A stretch of 64,000 nucleotides of DNA, from the NCBI RefSeq assembly GCF_016801985.1, contig NZ_JAEVLS010000001.1:1488001-1552000 (forward strand), read 5' to 3'. The position numbers and the translations under genes are program-made. A model generated the notes under the pieces. It made no database searches and was not told the origin of the DNA. It was given only the letters and a program-made list of their open reading frames with translations. The stretch is from Steroidobacter gossypii (GTDB lineage Bacteria; Pseudomonadota; Gammaproteobacteria; Steroidobacterales; Steroidobacteraceae). Shown here piece by piece: positions 8,941 to 16,403 of this stretch (the stretch's first letter is position 1; each line of letters begins with the position of its first letter).

Positions 8941-8962
8941 GCACGTTTCCGCGGAAACGTGC
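8941..8962. repeat. 22-bp perfect palindrome
   Basis: GCACGTTTCCG (8941-8951) is followed directly by its exact reverse complement CGGAAACGTGC (8952-8962). With no loop it suits a dimeric protein binding site better than a terminator. It is 140 bp upstream of the flavoprotein hydroxylase start and about 75 bp upstream of operator copy 3. Confidence 0.55.
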
Positions 8963-9035
8963 GGGCGGCGGCCGCAAACTCTGGCCTCCGCCTCTTCGGC
9001 CCGCAAACTCCGAGGACACGGTGCGAGACGTATGA

Positions 9036-9054
9036 TTCTATGTTTGTCATACAA
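9036..9054. promoter_or_regulatory. Operator copy 3, upstream of the hydroxylase operon
   Basis: TTCTATGTTtGTCATACAA: the left half matches 7 of 9 and the right half 8 of 9 consensus positions. A -10-like TATGAT (9031-9036) abuts it. The ATG of the flavoprotein hydroxylase lies 48 bases downstream. Confidence 0.6.
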
Positions 9055-9101
9055 AGTCCGCTTGGCTACACTCGGGGCCAACATCAGCGGAAGCTTGATT
9101 C

Positions 9102-10334
9102 ATGGCCAAAGAGCGGGGCGGAGAGCGGGTCATCATTGTCGGTGCGGGGCCCATCGGCGCCATCCTGGCGTATGCGCTCAGGCAGCGAGATATCCCGGTT
9201 CTGCTGATCGAGGCGCTGCCGGCGCCGGAGATTGATTGCCGCGCGGCCTCGTGTCATCCGCCGACCGTGGCGATGCTCGACGAGTTGGGCTTGCTCGAGG
9301 ACGGTCTCGATCAAGGGCTTGTCTCCCCAGTATTCAACTATCTCGACCGCGTCACCGGCGAACTGATCGGCCGCTTTGACATCGGCGCCATGCGCGACCG
9401 GCCGGCGCATCCGTATGTACTGCAGTGGGAGCAGTACAAAATCGTGGGCACCGTCCTGAAGCGCCTGGAGAACGACCCCGACGCCGAGATCCGCATGTCG
9501 ACCCGCGTCATCGCGATCTCCCAGGACGCAAACAAAGTCGAAGTGACAGTGACACTGCCCGACGGCAGCAGCGACGTCTTCTCCGGCAGATATCTCGTCG
9601 GCTGCGACGGCGGCCGAAGCACCGTTCGCAAGCTCGCGGACATCGAGTTCGAAGGCTTCACCTGGCCGGAGCGCTTCCTGAAGATCGATACGCGCTTCGA
9701 CTTCTTCGGGCTGCGCCCCGAGCTCACCAATCGCAATTACTTCTCCGACCCCGACGAGTGGCTCAACTTGTTCAAAGCGCGCGGCGCGAGCGGAGAAGGC
9801 ATGTGGCGCGCCGTGAGCCCGACGCTGCCGGAACAAACCGACGAAGAGCTGCTAGCCCCAGACGCCGTGGAAGCGCGATTGCAGAAGTTCTGCCCGAAGC
9901 AAGGCCGATATGAAATCGCCACCATCGCGCTCTACAAAGTCCATCAGCGAGTCGCCGCGACATTCAACAGAGGTCGCGTACTGCTCGCCGGCGATTCGGC
10001 GCATGTGAACAATCCGGTCGGCGGCATGGGCATGAACGGCGGCATTCACGACGCCATGAATCTGGCCGACAAGTTGCAACAAATCTGGTTCGGACGCGCC
10101 GATGCGCAGCCGCTGCTCGATCGCTACACGCGCCAGCGTCGCAAGGCGCAGGTCGACTACGTGCAGGCGCAGAGCATTCAGAACAAGCAAACACTCGGCG
10201 AAAAGGATCCCGCCGAGCGCAAGCGCAAGCTGGACAGCATCCGCCGCCAGTCCGCCGAGCCCGAATTGCACGATGCCTTTATTCGCCGCGCCTGTCTGAT
10301 CGACAGTCTGCGCGACGCCAACGCTACTCTTTGA
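9102..10334 (+). CDS. FAD-dependent aromatic hydroxylase (MhpA/PheA-like, class A)
   Basis: The 410-residue protein has the three class A flavoprotein monooxygenase signatures: the dinucleotide motif VIIVGAGPIGAILAYAL near the N-terminus, the DG motif YLVGCDGGRSTVRK (about 168-181), and the GD motif RVLLAGDSAHVNNPVGGMGM (about 290-310). It lacks the C-terminal thioredoxin-like domain of MhpA and phenol hydroxylases (those run to 550-600 residues). It likely hydroxylates an aromatic or heteroaromatic ring with NAD(P)H and O2. It is the first gene of a three-gene operon with a cupin and a GGT-family protein, under operator copy 3. Substrate not predictable from sequence. Confidence 0.9.
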   Translation: MAKERGGERVIIVGAGPIGAILAYALRQRDIPVLLIEALPAPEIDCRAASCHPPTVAMLDELGLLEDGLDQGLVSPVFNYLDRVTGELIGRFDIGAMRDRPAHPYVLQWEQYKIVGTVLKRLENDPDAEIRMSTRVIAISQDANKVEVTVTLPDGSSDVFSGRYLVGCDGGRSTVRKLADIEFEGFTWPERFLKIDTRFDFFGLRPELTNRNYFSDPDEWLNLFKARGASGEGMWRAVSPTLPEQTDEELLAPDAVEARLQKFCPKQGRYEIATIALYKVHQRVAATFNRGRVLLAGDSAHVNNPVGGMGMNGGIHDAMNLADKLQQIWFGRADAQPLLDRYTRQRRKAQVDYVQAQSIQNKQTLGEKDPAERKRKLDSIRRQSAEPELHDAFIRRACLIDSLRDANATL

Positions 10335-10345
10335 AGGACCGCGCC

Positions 10346-10876
10346 ATGGCCATCGCACGCCATCCTCGTCCGCCCGAACTGGTCGGAGTTCCGCTGGAGC
10401 AGATCATGGAGCGCTACGTCGCGCGCTTCGCCGATCGAGTGCCGGACTGGAATGCGTTTTCGGATGCAAACATTGAAGGCTATCGACGCGCGCAACATCG
10501 TTTCGTCGGCGCTGGCGCGTCCGGCAAGCACGACGACAGCAAGGTGGTGCCCGCGGGCAATTTCACTTTGTCCATCATGTTGGTGCCACCAGGGCAGGGC
10601 AATGCGCCGCATACCCACGAAGTCGAGGAAGTATTTTTCGTCCTTCAGGGTCGCTGCGTAGTGTTCATCGAAGACGAGGACGGTCGGCGCGTCAGCAAAG
10701 AGCTGCAGCCGTGGGAAATGATCTCCTGTCCGCCCGGCGTCATCCATGGCTATGTGAATGAAACCGACGAGCCGGTGTATCTGCAGGTGGTGTTGGGTCG
10801 CGGGCGGCCCGAGACCGCGGGCTTCGTCGATCAGGCGCTATTCGAGAATCGCGACGCGCATTTGACGCGCAAGTGA
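10346..10876 (+). CDS. Single-domain cupin protein with intact metal site
   Basis: The 176-residue protein starts at the ATG at 10346, with AAGGA at 10334-10338 overlapping the upstream stop. Both cupin motifs are complete: HTHEVEE gives H89, H91 and E95, and PPGVIHGYVN gives H134, with N138 closing the motif. Four metal ligands are therefore present, so it could be an enzyme (dioxygenase, isomerase or hydrolase) and not only a sensor. It sits between the flavoprotein hydroxylase and the GGT-family gene, with a tgATG overlap to the latter, so the three act together. A role in ring opening or further processing of the hydroxylated product is possible but inferred. Confidence 0.85.
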   Translation: MAIARHPRPPELVGVPLEQIMERYVARFADRVPDWNAFSDANIEGYRRAQHRFVGAGASGKHDDSKVVPAGNFTLSIMLVPPGQGNAPHTHEVEEVFFVLQGRCVVFIEDEDGRRVSKELQPWEMISCPPGVIHGYVNETDEPVYLQVVLGRGRPETAGFVDQALFENRDAHLTRK

Positions 10877-12666
10877 TGTTCACGACACGGCCGGAAATCC
10901 GCGGCACGTTCGGCGTCGTTGCCTCGACGCATTGGATTGCCTCCGGCGTTGGCATGTCGATGCTCGAGCGAGGGGGCAATGCCTTCGATGCGGCGGTGGC
11001 CATTGGCTTCGTGCTGCAAATCGTCGAGCCGCATCTGTGCGGGCCCGCGGGCGAAGTGCCGATCATTTTCAGATCGGCTCGCGATGACAAACCCACCGTG
11101 TTGTGCGGCCAGGGAGTGGCGCCCGCCGCAGCGACCATCGAGCGCATGCGCTCAATGAATCTCCAAATGGTGCCCGGATCGGGGTTGATCGCGGCCGTCG
11201 TGCCAGGATCGTTCGACGCTTGGATGACGTTATTGCGCGATCACGGGAGCATGCGGCTCTCCGATGTACTGGAGCCTGCGATCCATTACGCAGAGGCCGG
11301 GCACCCATTGTTGCCCGGAGTGTCCCGCGCGCTGGCGGATGTTGCCGATGCATTCCGAAAGGAATGGCCGACGTCCGCACCGGTCTGGCTGCCGAACAAC
11401 GAGGTGCCCGCGCCGAATCAGTTGTTTCGCAATCCGATGCTGGCTGCGACGTGGCGACGGATTCTCGACGCAGCCGGCGATGGTACGCGCGAACAACAAA
11501 TCGAGCGCGCTCGAGCGGCTTGGTCGAGCGGTTTCGTCGCTGAGGCGATCGATCGTTTTTGTCGCACGCAGGAGTTGATGGATGCGAGCGGTCAGCGCCA
11601 CAAAGGTTTGCTGACCGGCGATGACATGGCGCGCTGGCAGGCGACATATGAGCCGCCACAGACATTCCGCTATGGCGAATGGACCTTCAGCAAGACCGGC
11701 CCGTGGGGGCAGGGGCCGGTGTTGTTGCAAGCACTCTCGCTCCTTGCCGGCTTCGATCTCGAGAAGATGCCAGCGAGCGAGCCGGAGTTTGTGCACGTGG
11801 TGTTGGAGGCGCTCAAGCTCGCGTTTGCCGATCGCGAGGCGTACTACGGCGATCCAGATTTCACGCGTGTGCCACTCGATATCTTGTTGAGCCAAAGCTA
11901 CGCGGCGGAGCGTCGCAAGCTGATCGGCGACCGAGCCTCGCTCGAGTTGCGGCCGGGTGTGGTGCCTGGGTTCGAAGCTCAGATCGAGAAGTGCTTGAGC
12001 ACGGTGCGTATCGCTACGAACGAGAGCGCCGGGCTCGGCATTGGTGAGCCTACGATGATGCATCTGAAGCCCACGTTGAAGCCGGGCGACACCGTGCACT
12101 TCGATGTCATCGATCGCTTTGGCAACATGGTTTCGGCCACGCCATCCGGCGGCTGGCCACAATCTTCGCCGACCATTCCCGAGTTGGGGTTTGCGCTGAA
12201 TACGCGCGCGCAGATGTTTTGGTTGGAGCCCGGCTTGCCGGGCAGCCTCGCGCCGGGGAAGCGCCCTCGCACGACGCTGACACCCACATTGGCGGTGCGC
12301 GACGACGGGATGTCACTCATTTGTGGCACGCCCGGCGGCGATCAGCAGGATCAGTGGCAGCTCATCCTGCTGCTTCGGTACATTCATCACGGGCTGGGGT
12401 TGCAGCAGGCGATCGATGCGCCTTTGTTTCATAGCGTGCACTTCCCGGCGTCGTTCTATCCCCGCGAAGCTTTGCTCGGGACAGCTGTGTTTGAAGAGAG
12501 CTGCGGGGAGAAGGTAATCGCCGAGCTACGTCGCCGCGGTCACAAAGTGAAGATCGCGCCAGAATGGTCTGCCGGCAGGCTCACTGCCGCCGCCCGAGGC
12601 CCCGATGGAATTCTGCACGCCGCCGCCACACCACGTCTGATGCAAGCCTACGCCTTAGGCCGCTAG
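10876..12666 (+). CDS. Gamma-glutamyltransferase/acylase-family Ntn hydrolase
   Basis: The 596-residue protein starts at an ATG sharing a base with the cupin stop codon (a GTG at 10873 is the alternative). The fold pattern of the GGT family is clear: MLERGGNAFDAAVAIGFVLQ near residues 30-48, then VPGSFDAWMTLL and a late PLFHSVHFP region. The autoprocessing/nucleophile Thr is T406 in GDTVHFDVIDRFGNMVS. Classical GGTs have TTH here; this protein has TVH, so the second Thr is lost. No signal peptide is visible, unlike secreted GGTs, which implies a cytoplasmic enzyme. It may cleave an amide or gamma-glutamyl conjugate made in the pathway, or act as a cephalosporin-acylase-like amidase. The 3' end merges into tandem repeats. 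Confidence 0.85.
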   Translation: MFTTRPEIRGTFGVVASTHWIASGVGMSMLERGGNAFDAAVAIGFVLQIVEPHLCGPAGEVPIIFRSARDDKPTVLCGQGVAPAAATIERMRSMNLQMVPGSGLIAAVVPGSFDAWMTLLRDHGSMRLSDVLEPAIHYAEAGHPLLPGVSRALADVADAFRKEWPTSAPVWLPNNEVPAPNQLFRNPMLAATWRRILDAAGDGTREQQIERARAAWSSGFVAEAIDRFCRTQELMDASGQRHKGLLTGDDMARWQATYEPPQTFRYGEWTFSKTGPWGQGPVLLQALSLLAGFDLEKMPASEPEFVHVVLEALKLAFADREAYYGDPDFTRVPLDILLSQSYAAERRKLIGDRASLELRPGVVPGFEAQIEKCLSTVRIATNESAGLGIGEPTMMHLKPTLKPGDTVHFDVIDRFGNMVSATPSGGWPQSSPTIPELGFALNTRAQMFWLEPGLPGSLAPGKRPRTTLTPTLAVRDDGMSLICGTPGGDQQDQWQLILLLRYIHHGLGLQQAIDAPLFHSVHFPASFYPREALLGTAVFEESCGEKVIAELRRRGHKVKIAPEWSAGRLTAAARGPDGILHAAATPRLMQAYALGR

Positions 12667-12820
12667 ACAACTTGGCCGCGGCCCAACGCCGCCACACCAG
12701 TTGAGCAAGCCTACGCCTTAAGCCACGAGCCGACCCGGTTACGGTCGCACGCCGCCACACCACCTCGTTGCAAGCCTCGCCTTCTGCCGCGGGCGGCCCG
12801 GCTACGGCTCCACGCCGCAG
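12621..12820. repeat. Tandem repeat array, ~63-66 bp period, three units plus a partial fourth
   Basis: Units begin with CGCCGCCACAC at 12621, 12687 and 12750, and a partial CGCCGCAG at 12813 (steps of 66, 63 and 63 bp). Each contains a GCAAGCCT(A)CGCCTT core. The first unit forms the last 15 codons of the GGT-family gene and the others are non-coding. It fills most of the 218-bp gap between the convergent GGT-family and ferredoxin genes, so it could serve as a terminator region or be a product of local duplication. Confidence 0.7.
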
Positions 12821-12884
12821 TCTCTTTGCCGGCGCAACAACTTTGAAGAATCATTCGCGGCGGCGTTATGAGTCGCGCTGCCTC

Positions 12885-13205
12885 TCACTTCAGCAGCAAA
12901 TAAACTTTGCCGTCAGCAACTTCGATCGGCCAGGTGCGCAGCGCCTGCTTGCACGGCAGGCTCTTCGCCTTACCCGAGCAAACATCGAAGCTGCCACCGT
13001 GCAGCGGACAGAACACGATGTTCCCTTGCAGCCGCCCTTCGGACAGCGATGCGATCGCATGGGTGCACTCGTCATCGACCGCATACAGCTTGCCGTCGAC
13101 ATTGCACACCAGAATGGGGTCGAGTCCCTCGGGCTGGATTTTCAGCATGCCGCCGGGCGCAACGTCACCCGCCTCACACAAAAGGCGTCGATCGACAAGA
13201 GTCAT
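12885..13205 (-). CDS. Rieske [2Fe-2S] ferredoxin of an aromatic dioxygenase system
   Basis: It is a soluble 106-residue Rieske ferredoxin from the internal ATG giving MTLVDRRLL (an upstream ATG at 13226 adds seven residues). The cluster ligands, numbered on the longer form, are C54 and H56 (ECTHA) and C73 and H76 (CPLHGGSF). Its size and HGGSFDVCSGKA pattern match BphF/CarAc-type electron carriers, which pass electrons from reductase to the terminal Rieske oxygenase encoded at 15.2 kb. It has its own operator-bearing promoter between itself and the reductase gene, so it is not simply co-transcribed with the reductase. Confidence 0.93.
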   Translation of the reverse strand: MTLVDRRLLCEAGDVAPGGMLKIQPEGLDPILVCNVDGKLYAVDDECTHAIASLSEGRLQGNIVFCPLHGGSFDVCSGKAKSLPCKQALRTWPIEVADGKVYLLLK

Positions 13206-13251
13206 GGCGGCTCGTTCGCAGCTCACTGCAGCACCCTACAACCGGGAATGG

Positions 13252-13285
13252 TTGTAGTATTGTCATACAAAGTCTGCGCAGTCAA
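13252..13285 (-). promoter_or_regulatory. Operator copy 4 and predicted promoter of the ferredoxin gene
   Basis: TTGTAGTATtGTCATACAA (13252-13270) is a 19-bp palindromic operator; its right half matches 8 of 9 positions. On the minus strand a -35 TTGACT (13280-13285) and a -10 AATACT (13256-13261) are 18 bp apart. The operator therefore covers the -10 box and part of the spacer. Confidence 0.65.
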
Positions 13286-13306
13286 CCCGACCTGGCCGGG
13301 AACCGC

Positions 13307-14305
13307 TTAGCCTCCGGGCTGGAACCGCTCAGCGCGAATCGCTCCGGCCGGAACTCCGTGCGCGCTCAGTGTTTTGCGCGCGGCGTCGACCATCGGGGGA
13401 GGGCCGCAAAGGTAGCAGACAGTGTCGGATTCAAAGTCGGTGGGATCTAGAAGCGAAACGGCAGTGCCGCTGCGTAGAGCGCCTTCTGCACCCTCCATAA
13501 CGGCGATGCGCACTTCCAACTCAGGCATGGACGCGGCCAGGGCCGCCAGCTCTTCCACGTAGAACAAATCCTGCCGCCTAGTGCAGCCGAAACACAAAAG
13601 CGCCGACGCCCCGCGACCGCGCAGCGAACGAATCATCGACAACACAGGCGCGAGCCCAGTGCCGCCGGCAACGAATACGTGACGGTGCGCGCGATCATCG
13701 AGCCCGAAGGAACCGAGCGGCGCCTGTAGTCGAACACGATCGCCGACTTTCGCAGTGTCCTGCACCCAACGTGACATTTTCCCGTCCGGCACCAGCCGGA
13801 TCATCAACTCGATCAGCGGCAGTTCTGCAGCTGTACTCGCAATGGAGTAAGCGCGCGCCTCGCCCACGCCGGGCGCCGCCAAGCGCACGTACTGGCCGCT
13901 CTGAAAAGTGAGCCCCTCAGCACGATCCAGCTTCAACGTAAGTAACGCCACTGACGGCGCGGCCAGCCGCAAGTTGAAGATCACTCCCGAATGCTTGGCG
14001 GGCAGGGAAGGCGCCGCGTTCAGGGGATACGGCATCTCGAACGTCGCATCTGAGCTCAACCTGGTAAGGCACGCGGGCCGCAAACCCTCCGCCAGCTCGT
14101 CCGCATTCACCGGGACTTTGCCCGTCGAATCGACGACCGTCGTTCCGTCCACGCACTGGACCACGCAGCTGCCACAGCTCCCGGTGCAGCAGTCATAACG
14201 CAGCGGCGCATCCACGGCGAGCGCGCCCTCCAACACGGTTTGCCCGGCTTCGACGGGGACCGACAACTCCGCGCCGTCCTGAAAAATCAATCGCGCCCGA
14301 TGCAT
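13307..14305 (-). CDS. Ferredoxin-NAD(P) reductase component (2Fe-2S/FAD)
   Basis: The 332-residue protein starts at the ATG giving MHRARLIFQD. It has an N-terminal plant-type 2Fe-2S domain with cysteines in DCCTGSCGSC and RPACL. The FAD domain has the RxYS motif (ARAYSIAS) and the NAD domain has FVAGGTGLAPVLSMI. This order (2Fe-2S, FAD, NAD) is that of BenC/CarAd-type reductases, which feed electrons from NADH to a Rieske ferredoxin or oxygenase. It is transcribed leftward from the region with operator copy 5, divergent from the hydratase-oxygenase operon it serves. An upstream in-frame start would run through the operator and is unlikely. Confidence 0.92.
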   Translation of the reverse strand: MHRARLIFQDGAELSVPVEAGQTVLEGALAVDAPLRYDCCTGSCGSCVVQCVDGTTVVDSTGKVPVNADELAEGLRPACLTRLSSDATFEMPYPLNAAPSLPAKHSGVIFNLRLAAPSVALLTLKLDRAEGLTFQSGQYVRLAAPGVGEARAYSIASTAAELPLIELMIRLVPDGKMSRWVQDTAKVGDRVRLQAPLGSFGLDDRAHRHVFVAGGTGLAPVLSMIRSLRGRGASALLCFGCTRRQDLFYVEELAALAASMPELEVRIAVMEGAEGALRSGTAVSLLDPTDFESDTVCYLCGPPPMVDAARKTLSAHGVPAGAIRAERFQPGG

Positions 14306-14341
14306 TAAGTAACCGCCGCGCTTCCGGCCGACATGGCCGTG

Positions 14342-14360
14342 TTGCATGATTATCATACAA
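14342..14360. promoter_or_regulatory. Operator copy 5, near-perfect palindrome in divergent promoter
   Basis: TTGCATGATtATCATACAA has only one mismatched pair in 19 bp and is the best copy in the window. Rightward, TTGCAT (14342-14347) and TATAAC (14364-14369) form a -35/-10-like pair with 16-bp spacing. Leftward, TATGAT hexamers overlap the same site. It can control both the reductase gene and the oxygenase operon. Confidence 0.7.
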
Positions 14361-14394
14361 TCATATAACGTTGCTGCAGCAAGAGGGCGAACCA

Positions 14395-15171
14395 ATGGAT
14401 TCGAGAGTCGGCGAAACCGCGCAGGCTTTGCTGGATGCGTACAGCGGCGCGCTGCTGCCTCCGATCCGCAGTCGATTCGATGCGGGCGACACGCGCGCAG
14501 CCTATGCCGTTCAGCAGGCGCAGGTGTCGCACTGGATCGAGCAAGGCCGCCGGCCCGTAGGTCGCAAGATCGGCCTCACCTCGCCGGCGGTTCAGAAGCA
14601 GCTCGGCGTGTCCGAGCCGGACTTCGGTCAACTGTTCGCCGACATGGTGTACGGCACGGGCGAGACGATTCCCGTAACCCGCCTGCAGCAGCCGCGCGTG
14701 GAAGCTGAGATCGTTCTGATCTTGTCGCGTGACCTGGATATGGCGCACGCCACCGTGGCGGATGTCATCGCGTCCGTGGGTTGCGTGTTGCCCGCGCTCG
14801 AAGTCGTCGGCAGTCGCATCGCCGATTGGAAGATCGACATCGTCGACACCATCGCCGACAACGCGTCATCGGGCGTGCTCGTGCTCGGCGGGCCGGCGCG
14901 ACGCCTGGAAGGTCTGGACCTGGTGAACTGCGCGATGACGATGACATTGAACGGCAAGACCGTGTCGAGCGGTTTCGGCCGTGATTGTTTGGGTGGTCCG
15001 CTCAACGCAGCCGTGTGGCTCGCACGCCGCTCGCGTGAATTGGGCCGGCCGTTGAAACAAGGCGAGCTGGTGATGACGGGCGCGCTCGGGCCGATGGTGT
15101 CGATCCAGGCGGGCGACGTCGTGCACGCGACCATCGAGGGCATCGGCCAGGTTGGCGTGCAGTTTGCTTGA
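14395..15171 (+). CDS. 2-hydroxypenta-2,4-dienoate hydratase
   Basis: The 258-residue MhpD/XylJ/BphH-family protein starts at the ATG at 14395 (GAGGG lies eight bases upstream; an earlier TTG at 14371 abuts the operator and is less likely). Family features include GRKIGLTSPAVQKQLGV, the metal-site region PRVEAEIVLIL, and the C-terminal GALGPMVSIQAGDVVHA. It adds water to 2-hydroxypenta-2,4-dienoate, giving 4-hydroxy-2-oxovalerate for the aldolase. It is the first gene of the rightward operon that also carries the oxygenase, C-C hydrolase and extradiol dioxygenase; the car equivalent would be carD. Confidence 0.94.
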   Translation: MDSRVGETAQALLDAYSGALLPPIRSRFDAGDTRAAYAVQQAQVSHWIEQGRRPVGRKIGLTSPAVQKQLGVSEPDFGQLFADMVYGTGETIPVTRLQQPRVEAEIVLILSRDLDMAHATVADVIASVGCVLPALEVVGSRIADWKIDIVDTIADNASSGVLVLGGPARRLEGLDLVNCAMTMTLNGKTVSSGFGRDCLGGPLNAAVWLARRSRELGRPLKQGELVMTGALGPMVSIQAGDVVHATIEGIGQVGVQFA

Positions 15172-15211
15172 TTGGAATCGCAGCAGTTTTCGTTCGAGGA
15201 TGCAGTAGATC

Positions 15212-16384
15212 ATGAGTGATGACGCGCAAACCCCGGAAGGCGTCCGCCCCGAAGTTGCCGCAGCGGTGGGCGACTGGCGCGCCTACGTGGAAGCCAAGAT
15301 AGGCTTCCGCAATCACTGGTATCCGGTGCGCTTTTCCAACGAGCTGGTGGAAGGCCAGCTCATCACCGTGCAGGTGCTTGGCGAGAAGCTGCTGTTGAAG
15401 CGCATCGATGGCAAGGTGTATGCGATCCGCGATCGTTGTCTGCATCGTGGCGTGCCGCTGTCGCGCAAGCCCGATTGCTACACCAAGGACACGATCACCT
15501 GCTGGTATCACGGCTACACCTATCGTTTCCAAACGGGCGAGCTGGTGAACATTCTCGCCGTGCCCGACAGCCGTCTCATCGGCCGTCGCAAGATTCAGAG
15601 CTTCCCGGTACAGGAAGCCAAAGGCCTGATCTTCGTCTTCATCGGCGATCTCGACCCGGTGCCGCCGCTCAATCAGGACGTGCCGCCCGGGTTCCTCGAT
15701 GACGACGTCATGATTCTCGGCAAGCATCGCGTCGTGAACTCGAACTGGCGGCTGGGTGCGGAGAACGGCTTCGACGCGCTCCACATCTTTATTCACAAAG
15801 ACACCACGCTGCGTCACTTCCGCACGTTCAACTTCCCCATCGGCCACACGCCGCTGCCCGGCGCGGTGAAAACCGTTGAAGACGCCGACGGTCCGAAAGG
15901 TGTCATCGACGACTTCGCTCAACACAAGCCGATCTGGGATGGCGAGATCGATGGTCGCGTGGTGGTGCGAGGTCCGCGTTCCCAGCAGGTGCAGGGCACC
16001 TCCGCGTCGGTTGGCACGTCGATCTGGTTGCCGGGAGTGTTGAAAGTCGAATCGTTCCCGATGCCGGGGCTGACTCAGTTCGAGTGGTATGTGCCGCTCG
16101 ACGCCAAGACTCATCTGTACGTGCAAACCATCGGTCAGCAGGTGCAGACCGACGAGGAGCGCACCGAGTTCGCCAACAACTTCGAATCCATCTACAAGCC
16201 GCACGGTCTGGACGGCTTCAATGCCGACGACATCTGGGCACGCGAAGTCACCGAGCCGTTCTATGCCGACGACTATGGCTGGGTGGATGAAATGTTGTGC
16301 GAGCCCGATACCACGATTCTCGCCTGGCGCAAGCTGGCGAGCCGCGCCAATCGCGGCATTCAGACTCCCCAGGATCTGCGCTGA
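15212..16384 (+). CDS. Rieske non-heme iron oxygenase, carbazole 1,9a-dioxygenase (CarAa)-like
   Basis: In this 390-residue terminal oxygenase the Rieske ligands are C76/H78 (RCLHRG) and C97/H100 (TCWYHGYTY). The catalytic-iron histidines are H191 and H195, in ENGFDALHIFIHKD, with the bridging Asp of that motif. Many blocks agree with my memory of CarAa from carbazole degraders: ITCWYH..TYR, VQEAKG, FLDDD..ILGK, SNWRL..ENGFD, IWLPGVLKVE.FP, QFEWYVP.D..TH, FNADDIWARE, AWRKLAS...GIQT. It is a single-subunit (alpha-only) oxygenase with no beta-subunit gene nearby, as expected for this class. It likely does angular or lateral dihydroxylation of a fused heteroaromatic; the exact substrate is inferred, not shown. 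Confidence 0.92.
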   Translation: MSDDAQTPEGVRPEVAAAVGDWRAYVEAKIGFRNHWYPVRFSNELVEGQLITVQVLGEKLLLKRIDGKVYAIRDRCLHRGVPLSRKPDCYTKDTITCWYHGYTYRFQTGELVNILAVPDSRLIGRRKIQSFPVQEAKGLIFVFIGDLDPVPPLNQDVPPGFLDDDVMILGKHRVVNSNWRLGAENGFDALHIFIHKDTTLRHFRTFNFPIGHTPLPGAVKTVEDADGPKGVIDDFAQHKPIWDGEIDGRVVVRGPRSQQVQGTSASVGTSIWLPGVLKVESFPMPGLTQFEWYVPLDAKTHLYVQTIGQQVQTDEERTEFANNFESIYKPHGLDGFNADDIWAREVTEPFYADDYGWVDEMLCEPDTTILAWRKLASRANRGIQTPQDLR

Positions 16385-16403
16385 TCGAGCCCCCCATCGG
16401 ACC

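Larger units (their letters stand above)
8643..9035. other. Non-coding spacer rich in inverted repeats
   Basis: About 390 bases without a believable gene; open frames here are low-complexity Arg/Pro/Ala. The spacer contains a long imperfect inverted repeat (8672-8691 with 8786-8806, about 18 pairs), a small hairpin CCGACA-tccc-TGTCGG (8761-8776), the hairpin CAGCGGC-gat-GCCGCTG (8914-8930) and a 22-bp perfect palindrome (8941-8962). It could hold the terminator of the GntR gene and a structured leader or repeat element. Confidence 0.6.

Noticed and set aside
8641-9035. Several 70-220-codon frames between the GntR gene and the hydroxylase operon
   Set aside because: Low-complexity Arg/Pro/Ala composition over inverted repeats and no start signals; treated as non-coding.
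12581-12763. A 60-codon minus-strand frame with VWRR repeats
   Set aside because: The peptide repeats are only the translation of the 63-66-bp DNA repeats.
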